NCBI GenBank assembly: GCA_029990175.1
Contig: JARKIP010000035.1
Location: forward strand, 34,424,001 to 34,488,000
Direction of reading: 5' to 3'
Length of the DNA: 64,000 bases
Origin: Petunia secreta
Taxonomy: Eukaryota; Streptophyta; Magnoliopsida; Solanales; Solanaceae
Part shown: positions 30,201 through 40,386 of the stretch, piece after piece
How positions within the stretch are numbered: position 1 is the first letter of the stretch
Layout: each line of letters starts with the position of its first letter
Notes under the pieces: model-generated
The model's database searches: none
Told to the model about the DNA's origin: nothing
What the model saw: only the letters and a program-made list of their open reading frames with translations
Position numbers and translations under genes: made by a program

Positions 30201-32158
30201 TTAAGCACAAATCTCTTCCCTTCATGTTTGACCGTGTAAGTGTTGACACGACCATCATGCACCACTTGCCTATCGAATTGCCATGGCCTCCCTAAGAGTA
30301 GGTGGCATGCTTGCATAGGCACAACGTCAAACAAATGCTCATCAACATAACTACCCATTCTAAACTTGATCATGGCTTGTTTCATCACCTTAAGCTCTCC
30401 ACATTCACTAAGCCATTGTAACCGATATGGCTTGGGGTGTTTCACGGTTGGCAACTTCAATTGGGATATAAGAGATTGACTCACCACATTTGCACAACTT
30501 CCGGAATCAATTATCATAGAGCAAACAACATCTTTGACCCGGCACCTAGCATGGAAAAGATTTTCCCTTTGCAAGGTTTCACTATCTTCCACAATCATAG
30601 CTCCTAGGCTCCGTCTCACAACCAAGAAAGTATGAGGATCCTCCTCCTCCATCGTATCATCAAGCAAATCATTCTCCTCTACTCCCTCATCTCCCTCTAC
30701 TCCCTCTACTCCCTCATCCTCCGATTCACTCTCTTTCTCATATGCTTCATTACCAACAACAATCATGGTCCTCTTTGTAGGACACTCCCTAGCAAAGTGA
30801 CCATACCCCTTGCACTTGTGGCATTGTATTGAAGAAGAAGTAGGAGCATGTAGTTGAGTTTTAGAGTTACCTCCCACATTAGGTGTGTTCTTCTCAAACG
30901 GCTTTTTCACATCCTTGGTAGCATTTGCACCACTTGTTCCACTTGCACTTGGGAACCTTGCATTTGTAGTAGGAGGCTTCCAATCCTTTGGTTTGCTTGT
31001 TGGAGTAGGAGTGCTACTCTTGTAGCGGAGGGATTTCTCCTCCTTGAGCCATTTCTCGGCCTCAACCGCATCTTCACATAGCTTGTAATGATCATCATAT
31101 TTGTGGAACTTCAATTGTGAAGCTATGTCTCGGTTCAAGCCCCCTTTGAAACGGATCATGGCCGTCTCATTGTCTTCATCATCCAAGTCAAGGATCATTC
31201 GGATTTGCTCAAATTCATTGAAGTATTCACCAACCGATTTGTATCCTTGCTTCAAATCATATAGACGCCTTTGTTGTTCAACCCGGTATTGATTAGTCAA
31301 GTACTTCTCATCCATCACACGGATCAACTCATCCCAAGTAAGATTAATAGCCATACCCGTCCTTCTTCTATTTCTCTTCACCGACTCCCACCAAGTAGAA
31401 GCAAAAGATTCAAAGGAGGATATTGCATACTTGGTTTTCTTCACATCGGGCATATCATTGGTGTCAAAGATACGCTCCATAGCCAATTTCCAACCAATGT
31501 ACTCCACCGGGTCACTACTTCCTTTGAAAGAAGGAATAGTGAGCTTCACACTATTAAGGTTGTTGTTGTTGTCACGACCCCCTTGGAATGGCTCCGGTTG
31601 ACCTCCATGGTGATCACCATAAGCAACATAGTCCCTTCTAACATTCCTTCCTCCATATCCTAAGGGTGGCCCTCGACCTCGGCCTCTACCCCGATCCACA
31701 TTTCGACCCCAATTCATAGCTCGCCTTGGTTGAAAGTGATCATCAAACTCATACACATTGTCATCATAATCAACTTCCTCCCCTTCTTGAGCCTCAACAA
31801 CTTGCTCAAGAGGTTGCACATTTCGGACGGGTCTTGGTAGTGGAAAGTTTCTTGGAGGATTGTCTAAGATACGGGGAATGCCCGTTCGTTCAACTCTCTC
31901 TCGGTCCTCCTTCACCCGTTGTTGATTGAGCAATTCAACAACTTGCTCCGGGGTAAAAGTAGGACTACTTGAGCCTTCACCGGTCTCAATTTGGACACTC
32001 GGGGTCCCCTTTTCAATTGGGACACTCGGGGTCCCATGTTCTCCTTGAGTACTCGAGGCTCCCTTTTCAAGAGAGTCAATCCTTTGGTTCATGAGGTCCA
32101 TCTTGGCAAGAAGATTAGCCAAGGCCTCCTTAATGAAATCTTGACCTTCGTTGGCCAT
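27050..32158 (-). CDS. T10 gag-pol polyprotein (1,702 aa)
   Basis: Start at the ATG at 32158, after GCTTGTAGGTACA. Domains: gag core about 200-400; zinc knuckle 446-459; protease with D-S-G at about 551; RT with Y-F-D-D at 934-937; RNase H with E-C-D-A-S-G near 1080, then K-S-D-H-E-S and V-A-D-A-L-S; integrase with an HHCC zinc finger about 1265-1305, and D, D, E of the core near 1333, 1393 and 1430; a G-P-F motif near 1570. No chromodomain. From residue 1631 the protein is encoded in the 3' LTR, after crossing the polypurine tract (S-S-Q-E-G-E-D-D), with T-R-S-Q-A-K and G-A-P-P units. Gag and pol lie in one frame, so no frameshift is needed. The RT-integrase type and the LTR-encoded tail are those of CRM chromoviruses (family knowledge). 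Confidence 0.95.
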   Translation of the reverse strand: MANEGQDFIKEALANLLAKMDLMNQRIDSLEKGASSTQGEHGTPSVPIEKGTPSVQIETGEGSSSPTFTPEQVVELLNQQRVKEDRERVERTGIPRILDNPPRNFPLPRPVRNVQPLEQVVEAQEGEEVDYDDNVYEFDDHFQPRRAMNWGRNVDRGRGRGRGPPLGYGGRNVRRDYVAYGDHHGGQPEPFQGGRDNNNNLNSVKLTIPSFKGSSDPVEYIGWKLAMERIFDTNDMPDVKKTKYAISSFESFASTWWESVKRNRRRTGMAINLTWDELIRVMDEKYLTNQYRVEQQRRLYDLKQGYKSVGEYFNEFEQIRMILDLDDEDNETAMIRFKGGLNRDIASQLKFHKYDDHYKLCEDAVEAEKWLKEEKSLRYKSSTPTPTSKPKDWKPPTTNARFPSASGTSGANATKDVKKPFEKNTPNVGGNSKTQLHAPTSSSIQCHKCKGYGHFARECPTKRTMIVVGNEAYEKESESEDEGVEGVEGDEGVEENDLLDDTMEEEDPHTFLVVRRSLGAMIVEDSETLQRENLFHARCRVKDVVCSMIIDSGSCANVVSQSLISQLKLPTVKHPKPYRLQWLSECGELKVMKQAMIKFRMGSYVDEHLFDVVPMQACHLLLGRPWQFDRQVVHDGRVNTYTVKHEGKRFVLKPLTPKQVSDDYKKMKELREVAKAKSLIETSPLSKSMVAIPPTSSTGGMCAMMQPGELLKGNDGTKFLLCLVHKGMILNSNCDFSSSPMPSALKDVLENFGDMFPDEMPDGLPPLRGIEHQIDFIPGSQIPNKPAYRSNPEDTRELQKQVDDLLSKGLVRESLSPCAVPVILVPKKDGTWRMCVDCRAVNKITVKYRHPIPRLDDMLDELSGSCVFSKIDLRSGYHQIRMKPGDEWKTAFKTKFGLYEWLVMPFGLSNAPSTFMRLMNHVLKSFINKFVVVYFDDILIYSKTMDEHVDHLRQVLDALRAEKLYANFKKCAFGVDKIVFLGFVVSAQGVEVDESKVEAIRDWPTPTTVTQVRSFHGLASFYRRFVRDFSSIAAPLTELVKKDQPFVWGEPQEKAFHELKSRLSTAPLLQLPDFGKAFEVECDASGVGIGGVLMQDSKPIAYFSEKLKGASLNYSTYDKELFALVRALAHWQHYLWPREFVIKSDHESLKHLRGQEKLNKRHAKWVEFIESFPYVIQYKKGKDNVVADALSRKFALATTLTSKLMGFESIKLMYAHDPKLKSVHDALEKGERVEKYQWVKGYIFKNGRVCIPESSWRELLVQEAHCGGLMGHFGTRKTLAILKEQFHWPKMGVQVEKFCNNCLECKRAKSKALPHGLYTPLPVPTSPWLDISMDFVMGLPRTRGGHDSIYVVVDRFSKMAHFIPCKKCDDAQHVASLFVENVLKLHGVPQTIVSDRDTKFLSHFWRSLWGALGTKLLFSTSHHPQTDGQTEVVNRTLGALLRAMTRGKAGTWIDRLPLMEFAYNRTVHRMIGMTPFECVYGFNPLIPLDLTPLPREMVVNFEGKARAKAMMELHAKAKKNLEEAYAKVASKKNKGRKKVELKKGDYVWVHFRKERFPNLRKGKLAPRGDGPFQVLSKINNNAYVVDLPSEYQVSNTFNVCDLVPLDVGDDAVVGDDASISRTKSSQEGEDDETQTPSRPFTRSQAKEIQGVHIHLVRKGLEEGSDWKPFRVLKLGLTPKEEENPAELGAPPTPGAPPRELTA
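27270..27282 (-). other. T10 polypurine tract
   Basis: AAGAAGGGGAGGA on the minus strand, inside the polyprotein frame and adjacent to TGATGAGACCC. Confidence 0.92.
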
Positions 32159-33407
32159 TGTACCTACAAGCAAAGAAAACAAGAGTTAGTTAAAACACCT
32201 CACTCGCTCCCTCACTTGTGTTCACTCGGATCACTCTTTTGGGTGGCGGTGGATATTTCACTCAACTTGTAGTCCCAAAGCTTCACGTAGATGATTAGCA
32301 ACTCCTCAACTCAACTAAACTATTCACGAATCACGCACACTCCGGGGTGAGTGGAGTTAATGGGACTCAATGAACGCTAGGCACTTTGAAGTGAAGGACT
32401 TGAGTTACAAGATTCTACGCTTTTCCTTAGAATTCTACTCTCCTTGCTAGGCACGAATCACTTAAGAGCAATCAAAGGGTTAGCACTATTCAAGTAGATC
32501 GGTTACTCAAAGTAGTACTAACTAGATGTTATGTTATCAAACAAAGGGAAATACCTACGAAAATCTACCCGAAACAATGCGTTCAGCACTCAGGAGGGGC
32601 GCCTGAAACTCAGGTGGGGCGCCTGGGTTGTGCTGTGTGCCAGGCGGGGCGCCTGGGTCTAGGCGGGGCGCCTGGGACTTAGGCAGTAGCCAAGTCAGGC
32701 GGGGCGCCTGGCTTAGGCGGGGCGCCTAGCCTGAAGCTTTTCCCAACTCGTTCCAAACTCGTTTCAAGTCGATTTTCAAGCCTCAAATCCGATGTTTTCA
32801 ACTTGTTTTCACAATCCAATGATACCCAAAGTTGTGTTTGATCTTTCTTAACAAAACCCAATCAAATTTCAATCAAACAATCAATCAAATCAGGATTCAA
32901 TCTCAAGAACTCAAGAACACAAGGGTTTATCAAAAGGGTTTCAACAAGGATTGTGATTCATCAAAGAAGGTGTTATACATGTTCAAATCCCACAAAATTG
33001 GTACCAAATTGTTTGTATTTCAATGAAGATCAATCCCCAATAACAAGTTTTCAATCAAACATCAATCCAACCCAAGAATCAAGCCAAAATTCATCAAGAA
33101 CAAGTTCTTCAAGGGTTTAAGGGGTTTTGGGGTTTCAATTTTTCAAACTTCACCAATTCCAACAATTTTGGTATCCAAGTAACGGGAAATCAATCACGAT
33201 CAAGAGTCCACAACACCCATATCACAAATCATCCAAATCAACAAGTTACACCAATTTTTTTGTATTTTTCAATTTTTCAATTTTTTTTGCAATTTTCTCC
33301 TTTCTAATAACTTCAACAACAAGAAAACTAAAAGAAGATACTAGGCACGAAGAATCAAGGGTCGGGGGTTTGTAGAAACAAAACCCGAGCCTTGCTCTGA
33401 TACCAAA
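32159..33407 (-). other. T10 5' leader with primer-binding site and palindrome cluster
   Basis: Primer-binding site at 33394-33405. Six GGGGCGCC-type palindromes at 32592-32735. Shared leader block at 32340-32372. CTTGTTTTCTTTGCTTGTAG precedes GTACAATG. Confidence 0.8.
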
Positions 33408-34244
33408 TGATGAGAATCAAACGCGGAAAGTAAAAGATAAAGAACGAGACGTAACTCGATCTCTAATCCCAAGTAGCAACGGAGAACTTGTTCCGTTACA
33501 CCCCGGGAGAAGGACAAGAACACCTACGCTATGCAACTACCCTCGAGCTAACGCGAGCACGCAAGTAGAATGGTCGGAGAGGAAGAGTATTCATCTAGAT
33601 CCGCTAGAAGACATACAAGTCCAAGAACCAGAAGGTTTCATTCAATAATCAAGAGCCTTGCTCATGTTCATCATTCATAATCATCAATAATAAGCTGAGT
33701 GTAAAATAAGCTATGCTGGGGTATTTATAGTGTTTTCCCAAGCTTACACAAAGACGTAATTACCCTTACTAATAAGGTTCATCAAATAAGCCACGCAGGG
33801 CAAAATAGTAAAGGAAACAAAAGTTCAGCAGCTAGGTGGGGCGCCTGGGGCTGGGAGGGGCGCCTGGTTCATGTTGAAACTAGGCTGGGCGCCTGGATCT
33901 AGGCGGGGCGCCTGGCTTGGCCTTGAGCTAGGCTGGGCGCCTGAAGCTAGGCGGGGCGCCTGGCTTGGCCTTCAGCTAGGCTGGGCGCCTAGCCAGGTGG
34001 GGCGCCTGGTGCATTTTCTGAGCCTTAGGCAGTGAGCTCCCTAGGCGGGGCGCCTGGGGTAGGCGGGGCGCCTAGCTCTGCTGGGTTCTCTTCTTCCTTA
34101 GGCGTGAGGCCTAGCTTGAGCACCCGGAACGGCTTCCAATCGCTTCCTTCTTCAAGGCCCTTCCTCACCAAGTGTATGTGCACTCCTTGGATCTCCTTAG
34201 CTTGACTACGTGTTAATGGTCTTGAGGGGGTTTGGGTCTCATCA
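33408..34244 (-). repeat. T10 5' LTR (837 bp)
   Basis: TATA box at 33722-33729; palindromes at 33832-34078. It contains one extra AAGCTAGGCGGGGCGCCTG unit relative to the 3' copy. GTAAT follows. Confidence 0.94.
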
Positions 34245-34249
34245 GTAAT

Positions 34250-37200
34250 GAAGCATATGAGAAAGAGAGTGAATCGGAGGATGAGGGAGTAGAGGGAGTA
34301 GAGGGAGATTAGGGACTAGAGGAGAATGATTTGCTTGATGACACGGTGGAGGAGGAGGATCCTCATACTTTCTTGGTTGTGAGAAGGAGCCTAGGAGCTA
34401 TGATTGTGGAAGATAGTGAAACCTTGCAAAGGGAAAATCTTTTCCATGCTAGGTGCCGGGTCAAAGATGTTGTTTGCTCTATGATAATTGATTCCGGAAG
34501 TTGTGCAAATGTAGTGAGTCAATCACTAGTGGCTCAATTGAAGTTGACTACCATGAAGCATCCTAAACCTTACCGGTTACAATGGCTTAGTGAATGTGGA
34601 GAGCTTAAGGTGATGAAACAAGCCATGATCAAGTTTAGAATGGGTAGTTATGTTGATGAGCATTTGTTTGACGTTGTGCCTATGCAAGCATGCCACCTAC
34701 TCTTAGGGAGGCCATGGCAATTCGATAGGCAAGTGGTGCATGAAGGTCGTGTCAACACTTACACGGTCAAACATGAAGGGAAGAGATTTGTGCTTAAACC
34801 TCTCACTCCTAAGCAAGTAAGTGATGATTACAAGAAAATGAAGGAGTTGAGGGAGGTGGCAAAGGCTAAGTCACTCATTGAGACTAGCCCTTTGTCCAAA
34901 AGCATGGTGGCAATCCCACCTACTTCATCTACCGGTGGCATGTGTGCCATGATGCAACCGGGCGAGCTCTTGAAAGGTAATGATGGCACCAAATTTCTCC
35001 TATGCCTAGTGCACAAAGGTATGATCCTTAACTCTAATTGTGATTTTTCTTCTAGCCCTATGCCTAGTGCTTTGAAAAATGTCTTGGAAAACTTTGGGGA
35101 CATGTTCCCGGATGAGATGCCCGATGGCTTACCTCCCTTGAGAGGTATTGAACATCAAATTGACTTTATTCCGGGCTCTCAAATCCCGAACAAGCCGGCC
35201 TATAGAAGCAATCCCGAGGATACAAGGGAGTTGCAAAAACAAGTTGATGACTTGCTTTCCAAAGGCTTGGTAAGGGAGAGTTTGAGTCCTTGTGCCGTAC
35301 CGGTCATTCTTGTCCCAAAGAAAGACGGCACTTGGAGAATGTGCGTAGATTGCCGAGCCGTGAATAAGATAACGGTCAAGTACCGTCACCCTATTCCACG
35401 GCTTGATGATATGTTGGATGAATTGAGTGGGTCGTGTGTCTTTTCCAAAATCGACCTTAGGTCCGGTTACCATCAAATCCGGATGAAACCCGGGGATGAA
35501 TGGAAAACCGCATTCAAGACCAAATTCGGTCTCTATGAATGGTTGGTAATGCCCTTCGGGCTTTCCAACGCACCTAGCACTTTCATGCGACTCATGAATC
35601 ATGTTTTGAAGTCTTTTATCAACAAGTTTGTTGTTGTCTATTTTGATGATATCTTGATCTATAGTAAGACAATGGATGAACATGTTGACCACCTTAGGCA
35701 AGTGCTTGATGCTTTGAGAGCCGAAAAGCTCTATGCTAATTTCAAAAAGTGTGCCTTTGGTGTGGATAAGGTTGTCTTTCTTGGGTTTGTTGTGAGTGCC
35801 CAAGGAGTGGAGGTGGATGAGTCTAAGGTAGAGGCCATACGTGATTGGCCTACTCCTACTACCGTGACTCAAGTGAGGAGCTTTCATGGTCTCGCAAGCT
35901 TTTATAGGCGATTTGTGAGAGACTTTAGCTCCATTGCCGCTCCACTCACCGAATTGGTGAAGAAAGACCAACCGTTTGTTTGGGGGGAGCCTCAAGAGAA
36001 GGCCTTCCATGAATTGAAAAGTAGGTTGAGTACCGCCCCTCTATTGCAATTGCCCGACTTCGGAAAGGCATTTGAGGTTGAGTGTGATGCCTCGGGGGTG
36101 GGAATCGGTGGTGTTTTAATGCAAGATAGCAAACCCATCGCCTACTTTAGTGAGAAATTGAAAGGGGCCTCCTTGAACTATTCTACATATGACAAGGAGT
36201 TGTATGCCCTTGTGAGAGCCCTTGCCCATTGGCAACACTATCTTTGGCCTCGTGAGTTTGTAATCAAGAGTGACCATGAGTCACTCAAGCATTTGAGAGG
36301 CCAAGAGAAGCTCAATAAGAGACATGCCAAGTGGGTTGAATTCATTGAGTCCTTTCCCTATGTGATTCAATATAAGAAAGGGAAGGACAATGTGGTGGCG
36401 GATGCGCTTTCGAGAAAGTTTACTCTAGCCACCATTCTCACCTCTAAGCTCATGGGGTTTGAGAGCATTAAATTGATGTATGCTCATGACCCAAAGCTAA
36501 AGAGTATCCTTGATGCTCTAGAGAAGGGGGAGAGAGTTGAGAAATACCAATGGGTTAATGGTTATATCTTTAAGAATGGTAAAGTATGCATACCCGAGTC
36601 CTCATGGAGGGAATTGCTTGTGCGAGAGGCACATTGTGGAGGACTCATGGGTCATTTTGGTCGGGACAAGACCTTGGCCATCCTTCGGGAACAATTCCAT
36701 TGGCCAAAAATGGGAACTCATGTTGAGAAGCTTTGCAACTCTTGTCTTGAATGCAAGGTTGCTAAGTCCAAATCGAACTCCCATGGTTTGTATACCTCAC
36801 TCCCCGTACCTACTAGTCCATGGTTGGATATCTCGATGGATTTTGTGATGGGATTACCAAGGACTAGGGGGGGCCATGATAGCATTTATGTTGCTGTGGA
36901 TAGGTTCTCCAAAATGGCTCATTTCATTCCATGTCGTAAATGTGATGATGCACAACATGTTGCAACCTTGTTTATTGATAATATCTTGAAATTGCATGGT
37001 GTGCCTCAAACCATAGTGAGTGATAGGGACACTAAGTTCCTAAGTCATTTTTGGAGGAGTTTATGGGGTGCCCTTGGCACCAAACTCTTGTTTTCTTCGT
37101 CCCACCACCCCCAAACCGATGGGCAAACCGAAGTGGTGAACCGAACCTTGGGTGCTCTTCTTAGAGCCATGACCCGAGGTAAGGGTGGGACTTGGATAGA

Positions 37201-37969
37201 TAAGCTACCTCTTATGGAGTTTGCCTACAATCGAACCGTGCATAGAATGATTGGCATGACTCCATTCGAGTGTGTGTATGGTTTTAACCCCTTGATTCCC
37301 CTTGATCTAACCCCTTTGCCAAGGGAAATGGTTGTTAATTTTGAAGGTAAAGCTAGAGCAAAAGCAATGATGGAACTCCATGCCAAGGCGAAGAAGAATT
37401 TGGAGGAAGCCTATGCTAAGGTTGCTTCCAAGAAAAATAAAGGACGCAAGAAGGTGGAACTCAAGAAGGGTGACTATGTGTGGGTGCACTTCCGGAAAGA
37501 AAGGTTTCCGAACCTTAGAAAAGGGAAGTTAGCACCCCGTGGTGATGGTCCATTCCAAGTGCTCTCAAAGATAAACAACAACGCCTACGTGATCGACTTG
37601 CCAAGTGAGTATCAAGTTTCTAATACTTTCAATGTTTGTGACTTGGTTCCTTTGGATGTAGGTAATGAAGGGGTCGTGGATGATGATGCCTCGATTTCGA
37701 GGACGAAATCTTCTCAAGAAGGGGAGGATGATGCCGGGCAATCCACCACGAGGAGACCATTCACTCGGAGCCAAGTCAAGGATGTCCAAGAAGCGCATTT
37801 ACACTTGGTGAGGAAGGGCCTTGAAGAAGGAAGCGATTGGAAGCCGTTCCGGGTGCTCAAACTAGGCCTCACGCCTAAGGAAGAAGAGAACCCAGCAGAG
37901 CTAGGCGCCCCGCCTAGCCCAGGCGCCCCGCCTAGCCCAGGCGCCCCGCCTAGGGAGCTCACTGCCTAA
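34250..37969 (+). pseudogene. T9 pol: protease, RT, RNase H, integrase
   Basis: Continues the gag frame of 25042-26451 beyond T10. A TAG stop (34310-34312), where T10 and T12 have a GAG codon, lies in the acidic linker 20 codons in. From there the frame is open to 37969. Protease D-S-G at about 34490; RT Y-F-D-D at about 35640-35651; RNase H E-C-D-A-S-G near 36080; integrase zinc finger near 36620-36760 and D-D-E core 36830-37130; G-P-F near 37550. The last 80 codons are in the 3' LTR and end G-A-P-P-R-E-L-T-A. Any product would need readthrough of the TAG and loss of T10. Confidence 0.92.
37716..37728 (+). other. T9 polypurine tract
   Basis: AAGAAGGGGAGGA immediately before TGATGCCGGGC, within the open frame. 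Confidence 0.92.
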
Positions 37970-38642
37970 GGCTCAGAAAATGCACCAGGCGCCCCACCTG
38001 GCTAGGCGCCCAGCCTAGCTGAAGGCCAAGCCAGGCGCCCCGCCTAGCTTCAGGCGCCCAGCCTAGCTGAAGGCCAAGCCAGGCGCCCCGCCTAGCTTCA
38101 GGCGCCCAGCCTAGCTGAAGGCCAAGCCAGGCGCCCCGCCTAGATCCAGGCGCCCAGCCTAGCTTCAGCATGAACCAGGCGCCCCTCCCAGCCCCAGGCG
38201 CCCCACCTAGCTGCTGAACTTATGTTTGTTTTACTGTTTTCCCCTACGTGGCTTATTTGATGAACCTTATTAGTAAGGGTAATTACGTCTTTGTGTAAGC
38301 TTGGGAAAACACTATAAATACCCAAGCCTAGCTTATTTTACACTTAGCTTATTATTGATATTGATGAATGTTGAACATTGAACATGAGCATGGCTCTTGG
38401 TATTGAATGAAACCCTTTGATCTTGGACTTGTATGTCTTCTAGCGGATCTAGATGAATACTCTTCCTCTCCGACCATTCTACTTGCGTGCTCGCGTTAGC
38501 TCGAGGGTAGTTGCATAGCGTAGGTGTTCTTGTCCTTCTCTCGGGGTGTAACGGAACAAGTTCTCCGTTGCTACTTGGGATTAGAGATCGAGTTACGTCT
38601 CGTTCTTTATCTTTTACTTTCCGCGTTTGATTTCCTACATCA
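37729..38642 (+). repeat. T9 3' LTR (914 bp)
   Basis: Same ends as the 5' copy, with one extra 18-bp AGCCCAGGCGCCCCGCCT unit. TATA box at 38313-38320. Palindromes at 37900-38212. CGGTC follows at 38643. Confidence 0.93.
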
Positions 38643-38842
38643 CGGTCCGCCTCTTCCTGGGGGTTCTTGGAATAGCTCAAAATGTGCCCCCCGAGCCTCT
38701 CCTTTGGTGCCTATGTGCTCCTCCTTCCTTGGCGCTCCAATGCATGATCTTCAAGACGTCTCCGGAGCCCTTGCCTGGTGTTCATTGTGCTTTCAAGCTT
38801 GGTTCTTGATGGTTGTTGATTAGGCCATTTTATCCGGCATCA
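38643..38842 (-). repeat. T7 5' LTR, sense-start piece
   Basis: 200 bases whose sense start is TGATGCCGGATAAAA at 38842. It aligns with the first 200 bases of the T17 LTR (60368 onwards). The remainder is at 22263-22897. Together the LTR would be about 830 bp. Confidence 0.85.
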
Positions 38843-40301
38843 GTTGTCACCTTATTCTAGACTTGACCTTGAAAGAAAAATGAGAGAGAGGAGAGAAGAG
38901 AAAAGAAAAGTTGAGAGTGAGGACACCATTTGTTCTAACAATTCTTTATCTTCTTCTTCGTGTTGTTTTAGCTATTGTGCAGGGATTCTTGGAGGCAAGC
39001 CGGTGTTGGAGCCTCAAGCATGTTCTAAGGTTGAAAGACAAGGTGATGATGATTCTCATTGTGCGCTGCAAGGTGGAAGAGCTGGTCAAGATACTTCAAG
39101 TTCTTTAAGTTATCAAGGCAGCAACTCGAGTGTAAGTATTAGCTCTTCTTTCTATGAGCCTGATGACTCCTTGTCTTGTGAAAGTGTTAGTAATAGTGTA
39201 CTAGTTGATGATTTACATGACTACAATGTGTTCGCAACTAGTTTAGAGTCCAACGGTCAGCATGTGTTTGAGCATGAATTAATAGTTGAGAGAGTTTGTC
39301 AGCAGTATTATGATGTGAGCTCTATTTTTAATGAATCTATCTTTACTGAAAGTTCTGCTGTTGACCTTGTTTTTTAACCTTGTTATGACACACCACCCAT
39401 ATTTGATAAGGGGAAAAACGAGTTAATTGATTATCCTATTCTTTCCTTTGATAGTTCGTTTGACAATGGTGGTCCTGTGTGTCGTGGTAAGGATGTAAGT
39501 GACCTAGAGGAGTCTCTAGAGAATGAGATGGATGGGATTGTTTATGATGACTTCTTAGGTAGTGATGAACCTTATTTTGATACTTCACCTTTGTTAGGTG
39601 GTGAGCTTGATAGGCTACCTTTAACTAATCCCTTATTTGAGGGTATATTTAATAGAGGTGGTGATTTGTATCGAACTAGGGTAGAGAGTGAGATTGAACC
39701 CCCATGGTGTAGAGAGTTTGATTCCTTAGATATTCCTTTGTTTGAAACTCCCAGTGAGGTGAGTGATTCTTCTAGCAGTCCTAATCATGAGTGTGTGCGT
39801 TGTATTGATGAAGAAGCCATTATTAATGCTTTCCTTGAGAGTTTGTCTATTGAGGAGGATTGTCTTAGAGGTGAATATGGAGGTGAGGACTTATCTCTTG
39901 GTGTGAGTAAGAATGCTTTCAAGAAGGGGAGTGGGGTAGTTGATGTCAGTTGTAGGTTGAACTATTTTTATTTCTCCATTCCATATGTTGATCACACCTT
40001 GGGTAATAAGCATGCCATAACCATTGTGTCAAATTGCAAAAATCATACATTGGGGGCTTGGCGTGTAGGTCATGAGTTTAGAGATAATAGATCCTTTGCT
40101 TGTATGAGTTTTTATACTTCATGTCCTATTGATCTCTTTAATTGTTGTAGCTATGAGTGTTTTTCATTGTTGAGCCGAGAGCTTATAGTTCCCTTCGGAG
40201 ACATAGATTTTCTCATTGATATTGATGCTTGGCTCTATCATAAGAGTGTTTTTTTCACTATTTGCACTACTAACCATTGTGGAGCTAACCTACTCTTGTA
40301 G
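38843..40301 (+). pseudogene. T11 conserved unknown domain (one stop codon)
   Basis: About 486 codons aligned with the unknown domain of T2, T3, T8 and T14, beginning at the block S-P-x-x-x-L-D just after T7's insertion point. One TAA at 39375-39377 breaks the frame, and the same frame resumes directly after it. Downstream blocks: C-Y-D-T-P-P-I-F-D-K-G, D-L-Y-R-T-R-V-E, E-P-P-W-C, K-K-G-S-G-V-V-D, V-D-H-T-L, and a single terminal unit with D-A-W-L-Y-H-K-S-V-F. The frame ends earlier than in T3/T14, before a second terminal unit. Conservation of the frame in such diverged copies suggests it was protein-coding. Confidence 0.72.
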
Positions 40302-40372
40302 TAGAATATTTTGGTTGTGTCTTCCTTTGCTTGCAGGGTTTGATGGTATGATTTCGAGGATGAAATCTTCTC

Positions 40373-40385
40373 AAGAAGGGGAGAA
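40373..40385 (+). other. T11 polypurine tract
   Basis: AAGAAGGGGAGAA. Its LTR partner (TGATGCAGTCC) is now 17.6 kb away at 58030 because T12 inserted at the boundary. Confidence 0.85.
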
Positions 40386-40386
40386 T

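Larger units (their letters stand above)
26452..34244 (-). mobile_element. T10: intact autonomous Ty3/gypsy (CRM-like) element, 7,793 bp
   Basis: Minus-strand element with duplication GTAAT (26447-26451 and 34245-34249). 3' LTR 26452-27269 (818 bp), 5' LTR 33408-34244 (837 bp). The LTRs differ by one 19-bp palindrome unit and three or so substitutions. A single open frame of 1,702 codons encodes gag, protease, RT, RNase H and integrase, with all catalytic residues present. It is the only element here that could be fully functional by sequence, and it could supply enzymes to its non-autonomous neighbours. Confidence 0.95.
22898..38642 (+). mobile_element. T9: full-length gag-pol element, split by T10
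   Basis: Plus-strand element with duplication CGGTC (22893-22897 and 38643-38647). Without T10 it is about 7.9 kb: 5' LTR 22898-23793, leader, gag 25042-26451, pol 34250-37969 and 3' LTR 37729-38642. The LTRs differ by an 18-bp unit and roughly six substitutions. Two defects are visible: the T10 insertion after the zinc knuckle, and a stop codon (TAG, 34310-34312) in the linker before the protease. Same LTR family as T12. Confidence 0.93.
15914..38842 (-). mobile_element. T7: 5' LTR and leader, split by T6, T8 and T9
   Basis: Minus-strand element inserted in T11 (flank 38843-38847, GTTGT). In its own order: 5' LTR start 38842-38643, then T9 inserted (duplication CGGTC), LTR remainder 22897-22263, primer-binding site and leader 22262-22105, then T8 inserted (duplication AACCC), leader 16269-15914, then T6 inserted. 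No coding sequence is left in the window. LTR and leader match T17, which encodes the D/Y/G/S-rich protein, so T7 was probably of that non-autonomous type. Confidence 0.85.
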
